Below, in pieces: positions 44,250 through 52,851 of a stretch of 64,000 nucleotides of DNA. A program made the position numbers and the translations under genes. Within the stretch, counting starts at the first letter, position 1, and each line of letters begins with the position of its first letter. The DNA comes from CAZBXD01 sp965216395 (GTDB lineage: Bacteria; Pseudomonadota; Alphaproteobacteria; Micavibrionales; SZUA-601), in contig OZ244156.1 in the NCBI GenBank assembly GCA_965216395.1, positions 124,001-188,000 on the forward strand. The letters run 5' to 3'. The notes under the pieces are model-generated. The model made no database searches. It had not been told where the DNA came from and saw nothing but the letters and a program-made list of their open reading frames with translations.

Positions 44250-44528
44250 TTAATCTTCATCAAAACCGTTATCAATCAATTTTTTTACCTTCTGCACAAT
44301 TTCACTACTTTCCTTGCCATGGCCAATAATTTCAACGACACACCCCTTACTCGCCACTAAAGTAAGCAAGTCAAGAATGTCATTTGCTTGTGCAGTATTA
44401 TTTTTATGTTTGATTTCAATAGAGTCATTATAATTTTCAACAGTTTTAGCAATTTTTGCCGCCGCGCGTGCATGAAGGCCCCGTTCATTAATAATCGTTG
44501 CTTTTTCTGTATATGTGTTTTTGGTCAT
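44250..44528 (-). CDS. ptsH: HPr phosphocarrier protein
   Basis: 92 residues. The active His is His19 in NERGLHARAAAKIA. Where HPr has the regulatory Ser46, four residues of N-terminal offset point to position 50, which is Asp in AQANDILDLLTLVASKG. A constitutive negative charge here would imitate the HPr kinase-phosphorylated form and make that control impossible. It overlaps the EIIA gene by 4 bp (ATGA) and abuts ptsI. No hprK is in the window. Confidence 0.94.
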   Translation of the reverse strand: MTKNTYTEKATIINERGLHARAAAKIAKTVENYNDSIEIKHKNNTAQANDILDLLTLVASKGCVVEIIGHGKESSEIVQKVKKLIDNGFDED

Positions 44529-44923
44529 GATGCTAAAAGTTGTGAGGCGACATTAATATATTTCTGACCAGCTTCTTTGGCTTGATGAGCCACTTTTGTT
44601 AAATCAAATTTATCACGAATGCTGACCAGTTTGATGAGTGTGGGTAAATTAACCCCTGCAAGAACTTCAATATTTTTATTATCTGTTACAGAAATAGCGA
44701 GATTAGATGGCGTACCACCAAACATATCTGTAAGCACAATTACACCATCGCCTTTGTCGACATTTTTAATGGCGCTGAGTAATTCATCACGCCGATTAAG
44801 GACATTATCATTAGCTAAAATGCCGATGGATTCGATTTGATCTTGTTGACCAACAACATGTTCGGTAACTTTGATAAACTCTTTCCCTAAATTGCCGTGT
44901 GTGACGATAACTAATCCGATCAT
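44525..44923 (-). CDS. PTS EIIA, mannose family
   Basis: 132 residues from ATG 44923, with AAGGTG 7 bp upstream; ten upstream codons are rejected. Phospho-acceptor His9 in IGLVIVTHGNLG; the fold motif GVIVLTDMFGGTPSNLA is typical of EIIA-Man (ManX/EI-IA-type) proteins. It takes phosphate from HPr. With no EIIB/EIIC/EIID genes here, it probably acts as a signalling protein, as described for alphaproteobacterial PTS. First gene of the EIIA-ptsH-ptsI operon. Confidence 0.93.
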   Translation of the reverse strand: MIGLVIVTHGNLGKEFIKVTEHVVGQQDQIESIGILANDNVLNRRDELLSAIKNVDKGDGVIVLTDMFGGTPSNLAISVTDNKNIEVLAGVNLPTLIKLVSIRDKFDLTKVAHQAKEAGQKYINVASQLLAS

Positions 44924-45002
44924 ATGGAACACCTTAATATAATTTTCTCTCATATAAGTTTATAAGTTTTTTATAAAAAGACAAATGAAACTATGTCAAA
45001 AA

Positions 45003-46535
45003 TTATTGATCAACTCGGCGACGATAAGAAATGGCTTCGGCAATATCAACATATTGAACGGTTTCATGATCGCCTAAATCAGCAATTGTCCGTGCGACAC
45101 GCAAAATCCGGTGATAGGCGCGCGCTGAAAGTTTCATACGATCTGCTGCTTGATCAAGCAGCGTTTGTGCCTTTTTTTCCAAATGGGCAAATTGATCAAG
45201 CATCTCACCGCTGAGGTCTGAATTGACACGCAAAGGCTTAGTTGGTTTTTTGACTTGTGAAAACCGATATTCTTGAATTTTGCGTGCTTGCATAACGCGT
45301 TTGGCAATTGAGTTTGAGTTTTCACCAACTGATTCGCGTCGTAAGTCTGTAATTCTGACCGCAGGGACATCGATATGAATATCAATGCGATCCATTAAGG
45401 GGCCAGAAATTTTTGATTGATAATCAATACCACATCGTGGCGCACGGTTACAGGCCATTTCCGCATCACTAAGATGACCACATCGGCATGGATTCATGGC
45501 GGCAATAAGTTGGAAATTCGCTGGATATGACACATGGTGATTCGCGCGTGCGATAAGGGTCTTACCTGTTTCTAAAGGTTGGCGCATCGATTCAAGTGTT
45601 GCACGGGAGAATTCAGGTAATTCATCAAGAAATAAGACGCCATTATGAGCTAAAGAAATTTCACCGGGTTGAGCGCGATGACCACCGCCGACTAAGGCTG
45701 GTAAACTGGCTGAATGATGGGGGTCACGAAATGGGCGTTGGTTAATAATATGTCCGTCTTGTAATTGTCCAGCTACGGAATGAATAGTGGATACTTCCAG
45801 CGCTTCTTCGGGTGATAGAGGGGGTAAAATCGACGGCAATCGCGCGGCTAGCATTGATTTTCCTGCACCCGGTGGACCAATCATTAAGAGGTTATGCCCG
45901 CCTGCGGCAGCAATTTCTAAAGCGCGTTTTGCCGTTTCTTGTCCACGGACATCCGAAAAATCTGGATATCGAATCTTTTTATTTGAAACTTCATCATGAA
46001 CAGGTCGTTCTGGGGAGTGAAGAACTTGATTGCCCTTAAAGTGATTGATGAGTGCTAAAATACTGTGAGGTGCCAAGATATTGGCATCACTAATCCATGC
46101 GGCTTCGCCCCCACATTCTTGCGGACATATGAGACCTAAATCATGATCATAAGCATGCATCGTTGCGGGTAATACGCCCGAAACCTTACGAATACGGCCA
46201 TCCAGCGATAATTCACCCATGGCGGCATAGTCACGAAGCGCGTCAGAGGGAATCACGTCCATCGCCGCCAATAAAGCAAGTGCAATCGGGAGATCAAAAT
46301 GACTCCCCACTTTTTGTACATCTGCAGGGGCTAAATTAATAGTCACCCTTTTAGGGGGGATGGATAAACCAAGACCGTGCAGAGCGCTGCGTACACGTTC
46401 ACGTGCCTCTGTCACCGCTTTGTCGGGTAAGCCAACAATAGTGAAAGCGGGCATACCAGCAGAAATCTGTGCCTGTACTTCGATGGTCAGTGCATGAATG
46501 CCTTGAAATGTAACCGTGTGAACCAGAGAAACCAA
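45003..46535 (-). CDS. comM: ComM/YifB-type AAA+ ATPase (Mg-chelatase-like)
   Basis: About 510 residues if started at the TTG at 46535 (MVSLVHTVTFQGIHALTIEV), which matches how the family begins; an ATG at 46589 in the same frame would add 18 residues with no family resemblance. N-terminal Lon-like domain (ISAGMPAFTIVGLPDKAVTE), AAA+ module with Walker A IGPPGAGKSML and Walker B VLFLDELPEF, a Cys cluster CRCGHLSDAEMAC and a C-terminal Mg-chelatase-type helical region. ComM is a helicase that helps integrate incoming DNA by branch migration during transformation. Start choice is the main doubt. Confidence 0.92.
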   Translation of the reverse strand: MVSLVHTVTFQGIHALTIEVQAQISAGMPAFTIVGLPDKAVTEARERVRSALHGLGLSIPPKRVTINLAPADVQKVGSHFDLPIALALLAAMDVIPSDALRDYAAMGELSLDGRIRKVSGVLPATMHAYDHDLGLICPQECGGEAAWISDANILAPHSILALINHFKGNQVLHSPERPVHDEVSNKKIRYPDFSDVRGQETAKRALEIAAAGGHNLLMIGPPGAGKSMLAARLPSILPPLSPEEALEVSTIHSVAGQLQDGHIINQRPFRDPHHSASLPALVGGGHRAQPGEISLAHNGVLFLDELPEFSRATLESMRQPLETGKTLIARANHHVSYPANFQLIAAMNPCRCGHLSDAEMACNRAPRCGIDYQSKISGPLMDRIDIHIDVPAVRITDLRRESVGENSNSIAKRVMQARKIQEYRFSQVKKPTKPLRVNSDLSGEMLDQFAHLEKKAQTLLDQAADRMKLSARAYHRILRVARTIADLGDHETVQYVDIAEAISYRRRVDQ

Positions 46536-46790
46536 AACTAAGAAACCGTATTTATAATATTGCGATATACTGTTATGACATAAGAACAAAAGGGAAACAA
46601 TACATAAACCATCCTAAATATGTTGTAAAAATGCAACGAAATGGGGGATGTTTAAGGTTCCTATGTATTCATATTAAGATTTCGTTAGGGATTTGCTTTT
46701 ACTTGAATCAGTTCAGTATCGTTTTGTTTGAATACGAATCGATAACTGTTTAGAATTATGTATTATTAAAGAAAGGTTTTGATTTTTCGC

Positions 46791-47171
46791 ATGGGACAGG
46801 TTTGGTTAAACTCATATGAAAAAAATGCAGTGATCACCTTGCAATCAATTCTCAATACAAGAGAACGTGTGAGTCGTGAAAAAATGCAGCGTTTAACCTA
46901 TTTTATCAAAAAATTGCCGCCTTATCGTGCTTTGCTTGTTTATGGTCATGCTTTGACGGCGGTTTCGGAACGGATGGCAATCACCGATAAATATAAGGAA
47001 CCCATGCGACGTATGGGTAAGACCATTACCGAAACGATGGGCCCCGATTATGCGGAGCTGATTGAAAACGACCCAGAATTTTATGATAGTCAGCGTGACA
47101 TTTTATCCCAAAACCTTTTTAATATTGGACAATTAATGCAAACAATCGCAGAAGAAAGACGTGTAGCATGA
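46791..47171 (+). CDS. Hypothetical helical protein, pair member 1
   Basis: 126 residues from ATG 46791 (GAAAGG about 15 bp upstream, a wide spacing); a TTG at 46779 is possible. Soluble, all-helical look: EKNAVITLQSILNTRERVSR, IKKLPPYRALLVYGHALTAV, NDPEFYDSQRDILSQNLFNI. No family recognised and no membrane segment. It overlaps the next gene by 4 bp (ATGA), so the two are made together. The 255 bp upstream, shared with divergent comM, holds no other gene that I can see. Confidence 0.65.
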   Translation: MGQVWLNSYEKNAVITLQSILNTRERVSREKMQRLTYFIKKLPPYRALLVYGHALTAVSERMAITDKYKEPMRRMGKTITETMGPDYAELIENDPEFYDSQRDILSQNLFNIGQLMQTIAEERRVA

Positions 47172-47566
47172 GTAATTTAAGAGATTTATTCCCAACACCA
47201 TCAGAAAATATCACAGGTGTTTGTGCGGAAATTGGCTATTTGGCAGTTATCCATTCGAAGATGGCACAAAAGATGACACCTAAGGGAAGCTTTCAACCCA
47301 ATACGGCCGATATAACAACGGCACAAAGTTTATCACTTGCTAATGATTCACATCTTAGACATGAAAAGGTTAAAAGTTTAGCTTTTGAAAATAAATCACT
47401 TTGTGAAGCTTCCATGGACGTTATTACAGCAAAAGCAGAAAACACATTTGCAAATGCAAAATCAATCGTTACAACAGATGGTCGTCGTCGTGGCTACGAA
47501 ATTGGTTCACAAGAGAATATTATTAAGGTGAACTTTAAGCCAAATAAATATGATATGGCGAGCTAG
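47168..47566 (+). CDS. Hypothetical protein, pair member 2
   Basis: 132 residues. Begins MSNLRDLFPTPSENITGVCA, has two Cys (VCAEIG and SLCEASMD), a helical middle with SHLRHEKVKSLAFENKSLCE and a basic end GRRRGYEIGSQENIIKVNFK. No recognised family. It is coupled by an ATGA overlap to pair member 1 and ends at a strong bidirectional terminator. No functional clue beyond the pairing. Confidence 0.65.
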   Translation: MSNLRDLFPTPSENITGVCAEIGYLAVIHSKMAQKMTPKGSFQPNTADITTAQSLSLANDSHLRHEKVKSLAFENKSLCEASMDVITAKAENTFANAKSIVTTDGRRRGYEIGSQENIIKVNFKPNKYDMAS

Positions 47567-47588
47567 AATAAATTGAAATAAGAATATT

Positions 47589-47614
47589 AAAAGCACCGTG
47601 AGGTGCTTTTTTTT
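47589..47614 (+). terminator. Bidirectional terminator between unknown pair and rodA
   Basis: AAAAGCACC-GTGA-GGTGCTTTT (47589-47610), a 9-bp stem with a GTGA tetraloop, followed by TTTT. On the minus strand the A-run gives a second T-tract, so it can also end rodA. Confidence 0.92.
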
Positions 47615-47618
47615 ATGA

Positions 47619-48749
47619 TCAAATATATCGCTGTTTTTGTGTGTTGCGATGTATAGAAGCGGATAACATTAAACCATAAGCAAACAGGGTTGAGAGCATC
47701 GCAGTCCCGCCATAGGAAACAAGAGGAAGAGGAACGCCAACAATGGGAATAATACCCATAACCATGGCCGTATTAATAAAAACATAGAGTGCAATATTAA
47801 TTGTCAAACCCATAACTAATAATCTTGAAAACTGTCTGCGACATCGCATAGCAATGACAACACCATAAGCAAAACTAATCATGAATAGGGCAAGCAGAAA
47901 CAAACACCCTATTAAACCCCATTCTTCGCCCCATAATGTGAAAATAAAATCGGTTTGTTTTTCTGGTAAAAAATTGAGATGGCTTTGGGTACCATTTAAA
48001 AAACCTTTACCGTGAACGCCCCCTGAACCAAGGGCAATTTTTGACTGAGTCACGTGATAACCACTGCCTAATGGGTCGCTATCAGGATTGATAAAGGTCA
48101 TGATACGATTTTTTTGATAGTCATGTAAAAAATTCCACAGAATGGGGATTGCACCTAATGTAAGAAGCGCCCCACCAGCAAAAAACCACCATCTTATACC
48201 TGCCAAAAATAGGAGCGCGCCTCCAGCGATAATAATCATCAACGCCGTCCCAAGATCAGGTTGTTTAAGGACGAGGGCTACGGGGACTAATAATGTCACA
48301 GCGGGAATAATTAAGGTTCTGATATTTCCAAGTTGATAATTTTCTATGCGATTAAAATAGCTAGAAAGTGCCATTATCACAGCAATTTTCATTAATTCTG
48401 ATGGTTGTAATTTGATAAATTTTAAATCGATCCATCTCTGGGCGCCCATACCAATATGTCCCTTTATCTCAACAATTATCAGTAGAGCTAAAACTAAAAA
48501 ATAGATCGGCCACGACATAAAATGCCAAAATTTAATATTCATAAAGGCAGTGATAAGTAAACAAATCATGCCCACTGAAAATCTTAAAATATGTTGAGAC
48601 GCATAGGGGGAGGCATGTCCATTGGCGGCTGAATAGAGTGCAATATATCCAATGGCGCCGATGGTCAAAATGGTAAAAAACAAGCCCCAATTCATCAGTA
48701 GTAATTTATCGATGAAGCTCAAATTATCTTGTGGTTGAATATATTGCAT
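47619..48749 (-). CDS. rodA: RodA peptidoglycan polymerase (SEDS family)
   Basis: 376 residues, about ten membrane helices. SEDS-family motifs: GAQRWIDLKFIKLQPSELMK, KQPDLGTALMII, GSGGVHGKGFLNGTQSHLNF, LPEKQTDFIFTLWGEEWG and the C-terminal VPLPLVSYGGTAML. RodA polymerises glycan strands for side-wall growth with a class B PBP, pointing to a rod or curved cell. The usual partner mrdA (PBP2) is not upstream here; ubiH is, 2 bp away. RodA is preferred over FtsW because no division genes are near. Confidence 0.93.
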   Translation of the reverse strand: MQYIQPQDNLSFIDKLLLMNWGLFFTILTIGAIGYIALYSAANGHASPYASQHILRFSVGMICLLITAFMNIKFWHFMSWPIYFLVLALLIIVEIKGHIGMGAQRWIDLKFIKLQPSELMKIAVIMALSSYFNRIENYQLGNIRTLIIPAVTLLVPVALVLKQPDLGTALMIIIAGGALLFLAGIRWWFFAGGALLTLGAIPILWNFLHDYQKNRIMTFINPDSDPLGSGYHVTQSKIALGSGGVHGKGFLNGTQSHLNFLPEKQTDFIFTLWGEEWGLIGCLFLLALFMISFAYGVVIAMRCRRQFSRLLVMGLTINIALYVFINTAMVMGIIPIVGVPLPLVSYGGTAMLSTLFAYGLMLSASIHRNTQKQRYI

Positions 48750-48751
48750 AT

Positions 48752-49909
48752 TTATGCCTTCATACCAAAACGCATGGTTATTTGTCGCAAAGGAGAGAAT
48801 AGGCTAAGGCCAGAAAGCCCGATATTTTTCAGAATATGCGCACCAAAAGATGAATCCGTGATGAGTGAATTCAACATGCTTACACTGTAATAACGTAAGG
48901 CAATGTCCTTTTTTCTCTCTTTTTCGTATTTCTTTAAAATGGTTTGACTTCCCACATCCAGCCCATGTGTAAAAGCTGTTTTAAGAGATTGAGATAAACA
49001 GATAATATCCCTGAGTGTTAAATTAAACCCTTGGGCGGCAATGGGGGGTAAACTATGTGCTGTTTCGCCAATAAAAACAACTCTATGCGCGGTTAAGTTT
49101 TTAGCTTTCAGAGAACATATAGGCCATATTTGGGGCTGGGAAATAATTTTGATGTCACTCAAATATTCTAAACCAATAATTTTTTGAATCATGCTTTCTT
49201 GGGTTTCCTGAGGTTTTTTTGCCATATCTTCAATGATTTTTGTTTTATCGCACCAAACAAGCGCAATATTTTTACCGGGCATAGGCACTAATGTGAACGG
49301 ACCACCATGGCGATGAAACTCTGTTGAAATATTATGATGTTCTTCTTTATGAGATAAGACACAAACAAAGGCAGATTGATCAAAATTTCGACGAGTGGTT
49401 TGAATATCACTGATTTTGCGAATGATAGAATTTTGTCCATCAGCCGCAATCACCAGATGACCTGTATGTGTTTTACCTGATTCTGTTATGACGGAAATAT
49501 CAGAATTTGTTGCGTTATATGAAATCACCCGATCGGATATAATTTGAATATTTTGAGCATTCCGGATTTTCTTTATTAAATTTTTGCGTAATTTTTGATT
49601 GAGAATGTTAAAAGCAAAGGCTTGGCGCCCCACTTCTTCTGCATGGAAGTCAATTGTTTTTTGTCCATAAACAATCCGCATGGTTTCAAGTGGCGCCATA
49701 TCGTCGTTAGACGTGTTCCACACACCAAGATTTTTTAAATAATCAACACCATCATTCATGATGGCGGTGCTACGCATATCTTTGCTCTGGGGTGTTTTTT
49801 TATTATTGGGTGCGATTAATGTCACTTGATAATCATCATGACTTAATTGGGCGGCCATGGTTAAACCCGCCAAACCAGCGCCGACAATAAGAATGTGTTG
49901 CTTGCTCAT
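48752..49909 (-). CDS. UbiH/COQ6-type FAD monooxygenase
   Basis: 385 residues. FAD-binding GAGLAGLTMAAQLS at the N-terminus, the UbiH/Coq6 motif DGQNSIIRK and FIGETAHSLPPIAAQGFNLTLRD, both flavin-contact regions. These enzymes hydroxylate the ring of ubiquinone precursors. Which ring carbon (UbiH, UbiF, UbiI or the multifunctional alphaproteobacterial UbiL/UbiM) cannot be told from sequence by eye. Overlap of 4 bp with ubiG makes a ubiquinone pair, followed by rodA. Confidence 0.9.
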   Translation of the reverse strand: MSKQHILIVGAGLAGLTMAAQLSHDDYQVTLIAPNNKKTPQSKDMRSTAIMNDGVDYLKNLGVWNTSNDDMAPLETMRIVYGQKTIDFHAEEVGRQAFAFNILNQKLRKNLIKKIRNAQNIQIISDRVISYNATNSDISVITESGKTHTGHLVIAADGQNSIIRKISDIQTTRRNFDQSAFVCVLSHKEEHHNISTEFHRHGGPFTLVPMPGKNIALVWCDKTKIIEDMAKKPQETQESMIQKIIGLEYLSDIKIISQPQIWPICSLKAKNLTAHRVVFIGETAHSLPPIAAQGFNLTLRDIICLSQSLKTAFTHGLDVGSQTILKKYEKERKKDIALRYYSVSMLNSLITDSSFGAHILKNIGLSGLSLFSPLRQITMRFGMKA

Positions 49910-50649
49910 TTTTTAGTCGCCATAAGAATATAATTTGTATCAAGTTTATTGGGTTTTAAAAGAAATTCTTTGTGAAACGGTTGATAATCAAGGCCAGATA
50001 TTGTTGTAATATCATAATCAACTTGATCCAAAAAACCCTTTAACTCATGCGGTTTAATAAATTTTTGCCATTGATGGGTTCCGCGCGGTAAAATACGCAT
50101 AATATATTCAGCGCCCAGAATAGCCTTTAGATAAGATCTTTTCGTGCGATTAATTGTCGATAGAAAAATTACGCCACTTGGTTTTAATAATTTTATTATT
50201 TGGGCGATAAATTCCTCCGGATTAGGTACGTGTTCAATGACTTCAAGAGCTGTAACAACATCAAATTTTTTTTTGGTTTTGACCAGTTCCTTTACATCAA
50301 CACATTGATAATCAATTTTGAGACCTTGTTTCTGTGCATGGTTTTGAGCGATTTTTATCAATTTTTCTGATAAATCAACACCGGTTATATCCCCACCCAG
50401 ACGCGCCATCGGTTCACATAAAATACCGCCGCCACATCCAATATCAATAATCGATAACCCCTTAAAAGGCTTTGTTTCGTCGTGGTTGCGACCATAATGG
50501 TTGATAATATTTTGCCGAATGAAGGATAAGCGAATGGGATTCATGAAATGTAGAGGCTGCATAGGCCCCATTTCATTCCACCAATCATCTGCAAGATTGT
50601 TAAAATTTTCAATTTCGCCATCATCATATGATTTGCCAAATGTTTCCAT
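49906..50649 (-). CDS. ubiG: Ubiquinone biosynthesis O-methyltransferase
   Basis: 247 residues. Begins with the UbiG pattern EIENFNNLADDWWNEMGPMQ and PLHFMNPIRLSFI, then motif I DIGCGGGILCEPMARLGGDI, motif II/III VVTALEVIEHVPNPEEFI and the membrane-touching late region RGTHQWQKFIKPHEL. UbiG carries out both O-methylation steps of ubiquinone synthesis with SAM, and its by-product SAH is cleared by AhcY, also in this window. Coupled to the UbiH-like gene by ATGA overlap; divergent from the RodZ-like gene. Confidence 0.95.
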   Translation of the reverse strand: METFGKSYDDGEIENFNNLADDWWNEMGPMQPLHFMNPIRLSFIRQNIINHYGRNHDETKPFKGLSIIDIGCGGGILCEPMARLGGDITGVDLSEKLIKIAQNHAQKQGLKIDYQCVDVKELVKTKKKFDVVTALEVIEHVPNPEEFIAQIIKLLKPSGVIFLSTINRTKRSYLKAILGAEYIMRILPRGTHQWQKFIKPHELKGFLDQVDYDITTISGLDYQPFHKEFLLKPNKLDTNYILMATKK

Positions 50650-50772
50650 GATCGTGTTATATCATTATAAAAATAACTTCGCCATAAAAGACTGGTTTTT
50701 TTGAAGAAAAATCTTTACTATCTAATTCTTAATATTCTTCCCTTAAGAGGAAGCGGGCGATAATTTTTTGAA

Positions 50773-51708
50773 ATGACCATTATGAATAAAGCAACAAAAA
50801 AACCGAAAACGAAAAAAAATCCTATTGATCAAGAGGCATTAGAAGCCATGGATCATATTGGTCAAAAGTTGAAAGCGATTAGGAAAGATAAAAATTATAC
50901 ACTTGAACAAGTTTCTAAGGAATTGATGATCCGTCGTTTTTATCTCAATGCGATTGAAAATGGTGAATTTAAAGAATTGCCTGTTCAAGTCTATGCACTG
51001 GGTTTTATTAAAAATTATGCCGATTTTCTTGGTTATGATAGTGTGGCTGCGATCGCGGAATTTAAAAAAGAAGCCTATAATTCTAATAAACGTGTTCACC
51101 CTGATTTGGTCTTTTTAGATCCAATGACAACGTCAAGCTTTCCGTCTAAATGGGTCATAATCGCAGCTGTAGTTGTTGTAATATTGCTGATTTTAGGAAC
51201 AACCTTATTTTTCTCTGATAATGAACCTGTGATATTAGAAATTCCTGAGCCCGTTATTGAACAAGTTTCGGATTTAAATATATCTGAAGACCAAGATATC
51301 GCTCTAGAAAATGTTTTAACAAACCCAGATCCGATTCAGGTTGTACCTGAAGATAATGGGGAAATTGCTTTGTCTGATCTAAGTATGGATCCACAACAAA
51401 CCCTAGAATCCGAAGAAATGATCTCTGAAATCTCGTCTGACCCAACTGTTTCAGTGAAGTCTTTACAAACCAGCTGGGTTGAAATCGTTGATCAAAATAA
51501 TGATATCGTTTTAAGCCGTATCTTGAAAGCGGATGAAGTTTTTGATGTGCCTAATCCAAAAGGGGCCAAAATGATTACGGGTAATGCGGGCGGTATTGTC
51601 GTGATTTTGAATGGCCAAGAATTGCCAAAATTTGGTAATATGGGGGATGTACGTCGTAATATCTCTTTATCACCAAGTGATTTGGAAAAAAAATCTAACA
51701 CCAATTAA
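50773..51708 (+). CDS. RodZ-like helix-turn-helix membrane protein
   Basis: 311 residues. An N-terminal HTH_25 domain (IGQKLKAIRKDKNYTLEQVS ... LPVQVYALGFIKNYADFLGY), one membrane helix (about 120-145, WVIIAAVVVVILLILGTTLF), an acidic linker and a C-terminal DUF4115 domain (TSWVEIVDQNNDIVLSRILK ... GNAGGIVVILNGQELPKFG). RodZ binds MreB and links it to wall synthesis, fitting rodA close by. Start at ATG 50773; a second ATG at 50782 is also possible. The usual alphaproteobacterial neighbour ispG is absent; prfA follows after 14 bp. Confidence 0.87.
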   Translation: MTIMNKATKKPKTKKNPIDQEALEAMDHIGQKLKAIRKDKNYTLEQVSKELMIRRFYLNAIENGEFKELPVQVYALGFIKNYADFLGYDSVAAIAEFKKEAYNSNKRVHPDLVFLDPMTTSSFPSKWVIIAAVVVVILLILGTTLFFSDNEPVILEIPEPVIEQVSDLNISEDQDIALENVLTNPDPIQVVPEDNGEIALSDLSMDPQQTLESEEMISEISSDPTVSVKSLQTSWVEIVDQNNDIVLSRILKADEVFDVPNPKGAKMITGNAGGIVVILNGQELPKFGNMGDVRRNISLSPSDLEKKSNTN

Positions 51709-51722
51709 CAGGAATATTTATT

Positions 51723-52784
51723 ATGTCATCGTTTCGAGAAAAACTCGACTCTGTGGTGCAACACCATGGCGATCTTGCTAAACAACTCGCGAGTCCAGAT
51801 TTATCTGTGTCAGAAATGACAACGCTTTCCAAAGAATACTCTGATTTGGATTCGGTTGTTTCTGTGATCAAATCATATCTGGCTGTATGTGACGAAATTG
51901 CAGATTTGAAATCTATGCTGGATGATCCTGAAATGGGCGATATGGCACAGGCAGAAATGGCTGAGCTAGAAGAAAAAATTCCAAAAATGGAAGAAGAAAT
52001 TCAAATTGCGCTTTTGCCCAAAGATGAAGCCGATAGTAAAAACGCTATTTTAGAAGTGCGTGCTGGAACTGGCGGGGATGAGGCGGCTTTATTTGCGGCG
52101 GATTTATTTTCCATGTATCAACGCTATGCCAGTTTAAAAGGTTGGAAATTTGAAGTGATGGAAATTACCGAAAATGATATCGGTGGATATCGTGAAGCGG
52201 TGGCCAATATTTCCGGCGAAGGTGTTTTTGCTCGTCTTAAATTTGAATCAGGGGTTCATCGTGTACAACGTGTTCCTAAAACGGAAACTCAGGGGCGTGT
52301 CCATACATCTGCGGCTACGGTTGCTGTCCTGCCTGAGGCGGAGGAGGTTGATGTCGATATTCAAGCATCCGATATTCGCATTGATTATTTCCGCGCCAGC
52401 GGACCGGGTGGACAATCGGTTAATACAACTGATTCTGCGGTACGTATTACCCATTTACCAACGGGTATTGTGGTTTCACAACAAGATGAAAAATCACAAC
52501 ATAAAAATAAGGCAAAGGCGCTTAAAATCCTACGTTCACGTGTTTATGATGCGGAGCGACAAAAAATTATGGACGAACGTGCCGCTGATCGTAAATCCCA
52601 AGTTGGGTCGGGTGATCGATCAGAACGGATCCGTACCTATAATTACCCACAAAGTCGGGTGACGGATCATCGCATTAATTTAACACTACATAGTTTGGCC
52701 GCTATTGTCGCAGGCGATTCCCTTGATGATGTGATCGAACCTTTAATTATTGAAGATCAAGCGGTTAAACTGGCGGCGGTCTAG
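51723..52784 (+). CDS. prfA: Peptide chain release factor 1
   Basis: 353 residues, usual for RF1. The catalytic GGQ is in ASGPGGQSVNTTDSAVRITH; the neighbouring domain includes RAGTGGDEAALFAADLF and GVHRVQRVPKTETQGRVHTS. The stop-codon-recognition tripeptide segment fits RF1 (UAA/UAG). AGGA lies 9-10 bp before the start. RF1 is methylated on the GGQ Gln by PrmC, encoded next. Confidence 0.97.
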   Translation: MSSFREKLDSVVQHHGDLAKQLASPDLSVSEMTTLSKEYSDLDSVVSVIKSYLAVCDEIADLKSMLDDPEMGDMAQAEMAELEEKIPKMEEEIQIALLPKDEADSKNAILEVRAGTGGDEAALFAADLFSMYQRYASLKGWKFEVMEITENDIGGYREAVANISGEGVFARLKFESGVHRVQRVPKTETQGRVHTSAATVAVLPEAEEVDVDIQASDIRIDYFRASGPGGQSVNTTDSAVRITHLPTGIVVSQQDEKSQHKNKAKALKILRSRVYDAERQKIMDERAADRKSQVGSGDRSERIRTYNYPQSRVTDHRINLTLHSLAAIVAGDSLDDVIEPLIIEDQAVKLAAV

Positions 52785-52851
52785 GATTTTTTATTGCATG
52801 GATTGGGTTTACAAAGTGTGTCTAATAGCTAATTGTTATGAAGTTTCATAA

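Noticed and set aside
52174..52662. 162-residue frame inside prfA
   Set aside because: Same strand, different frame, within the intact and conserved release factor gene.
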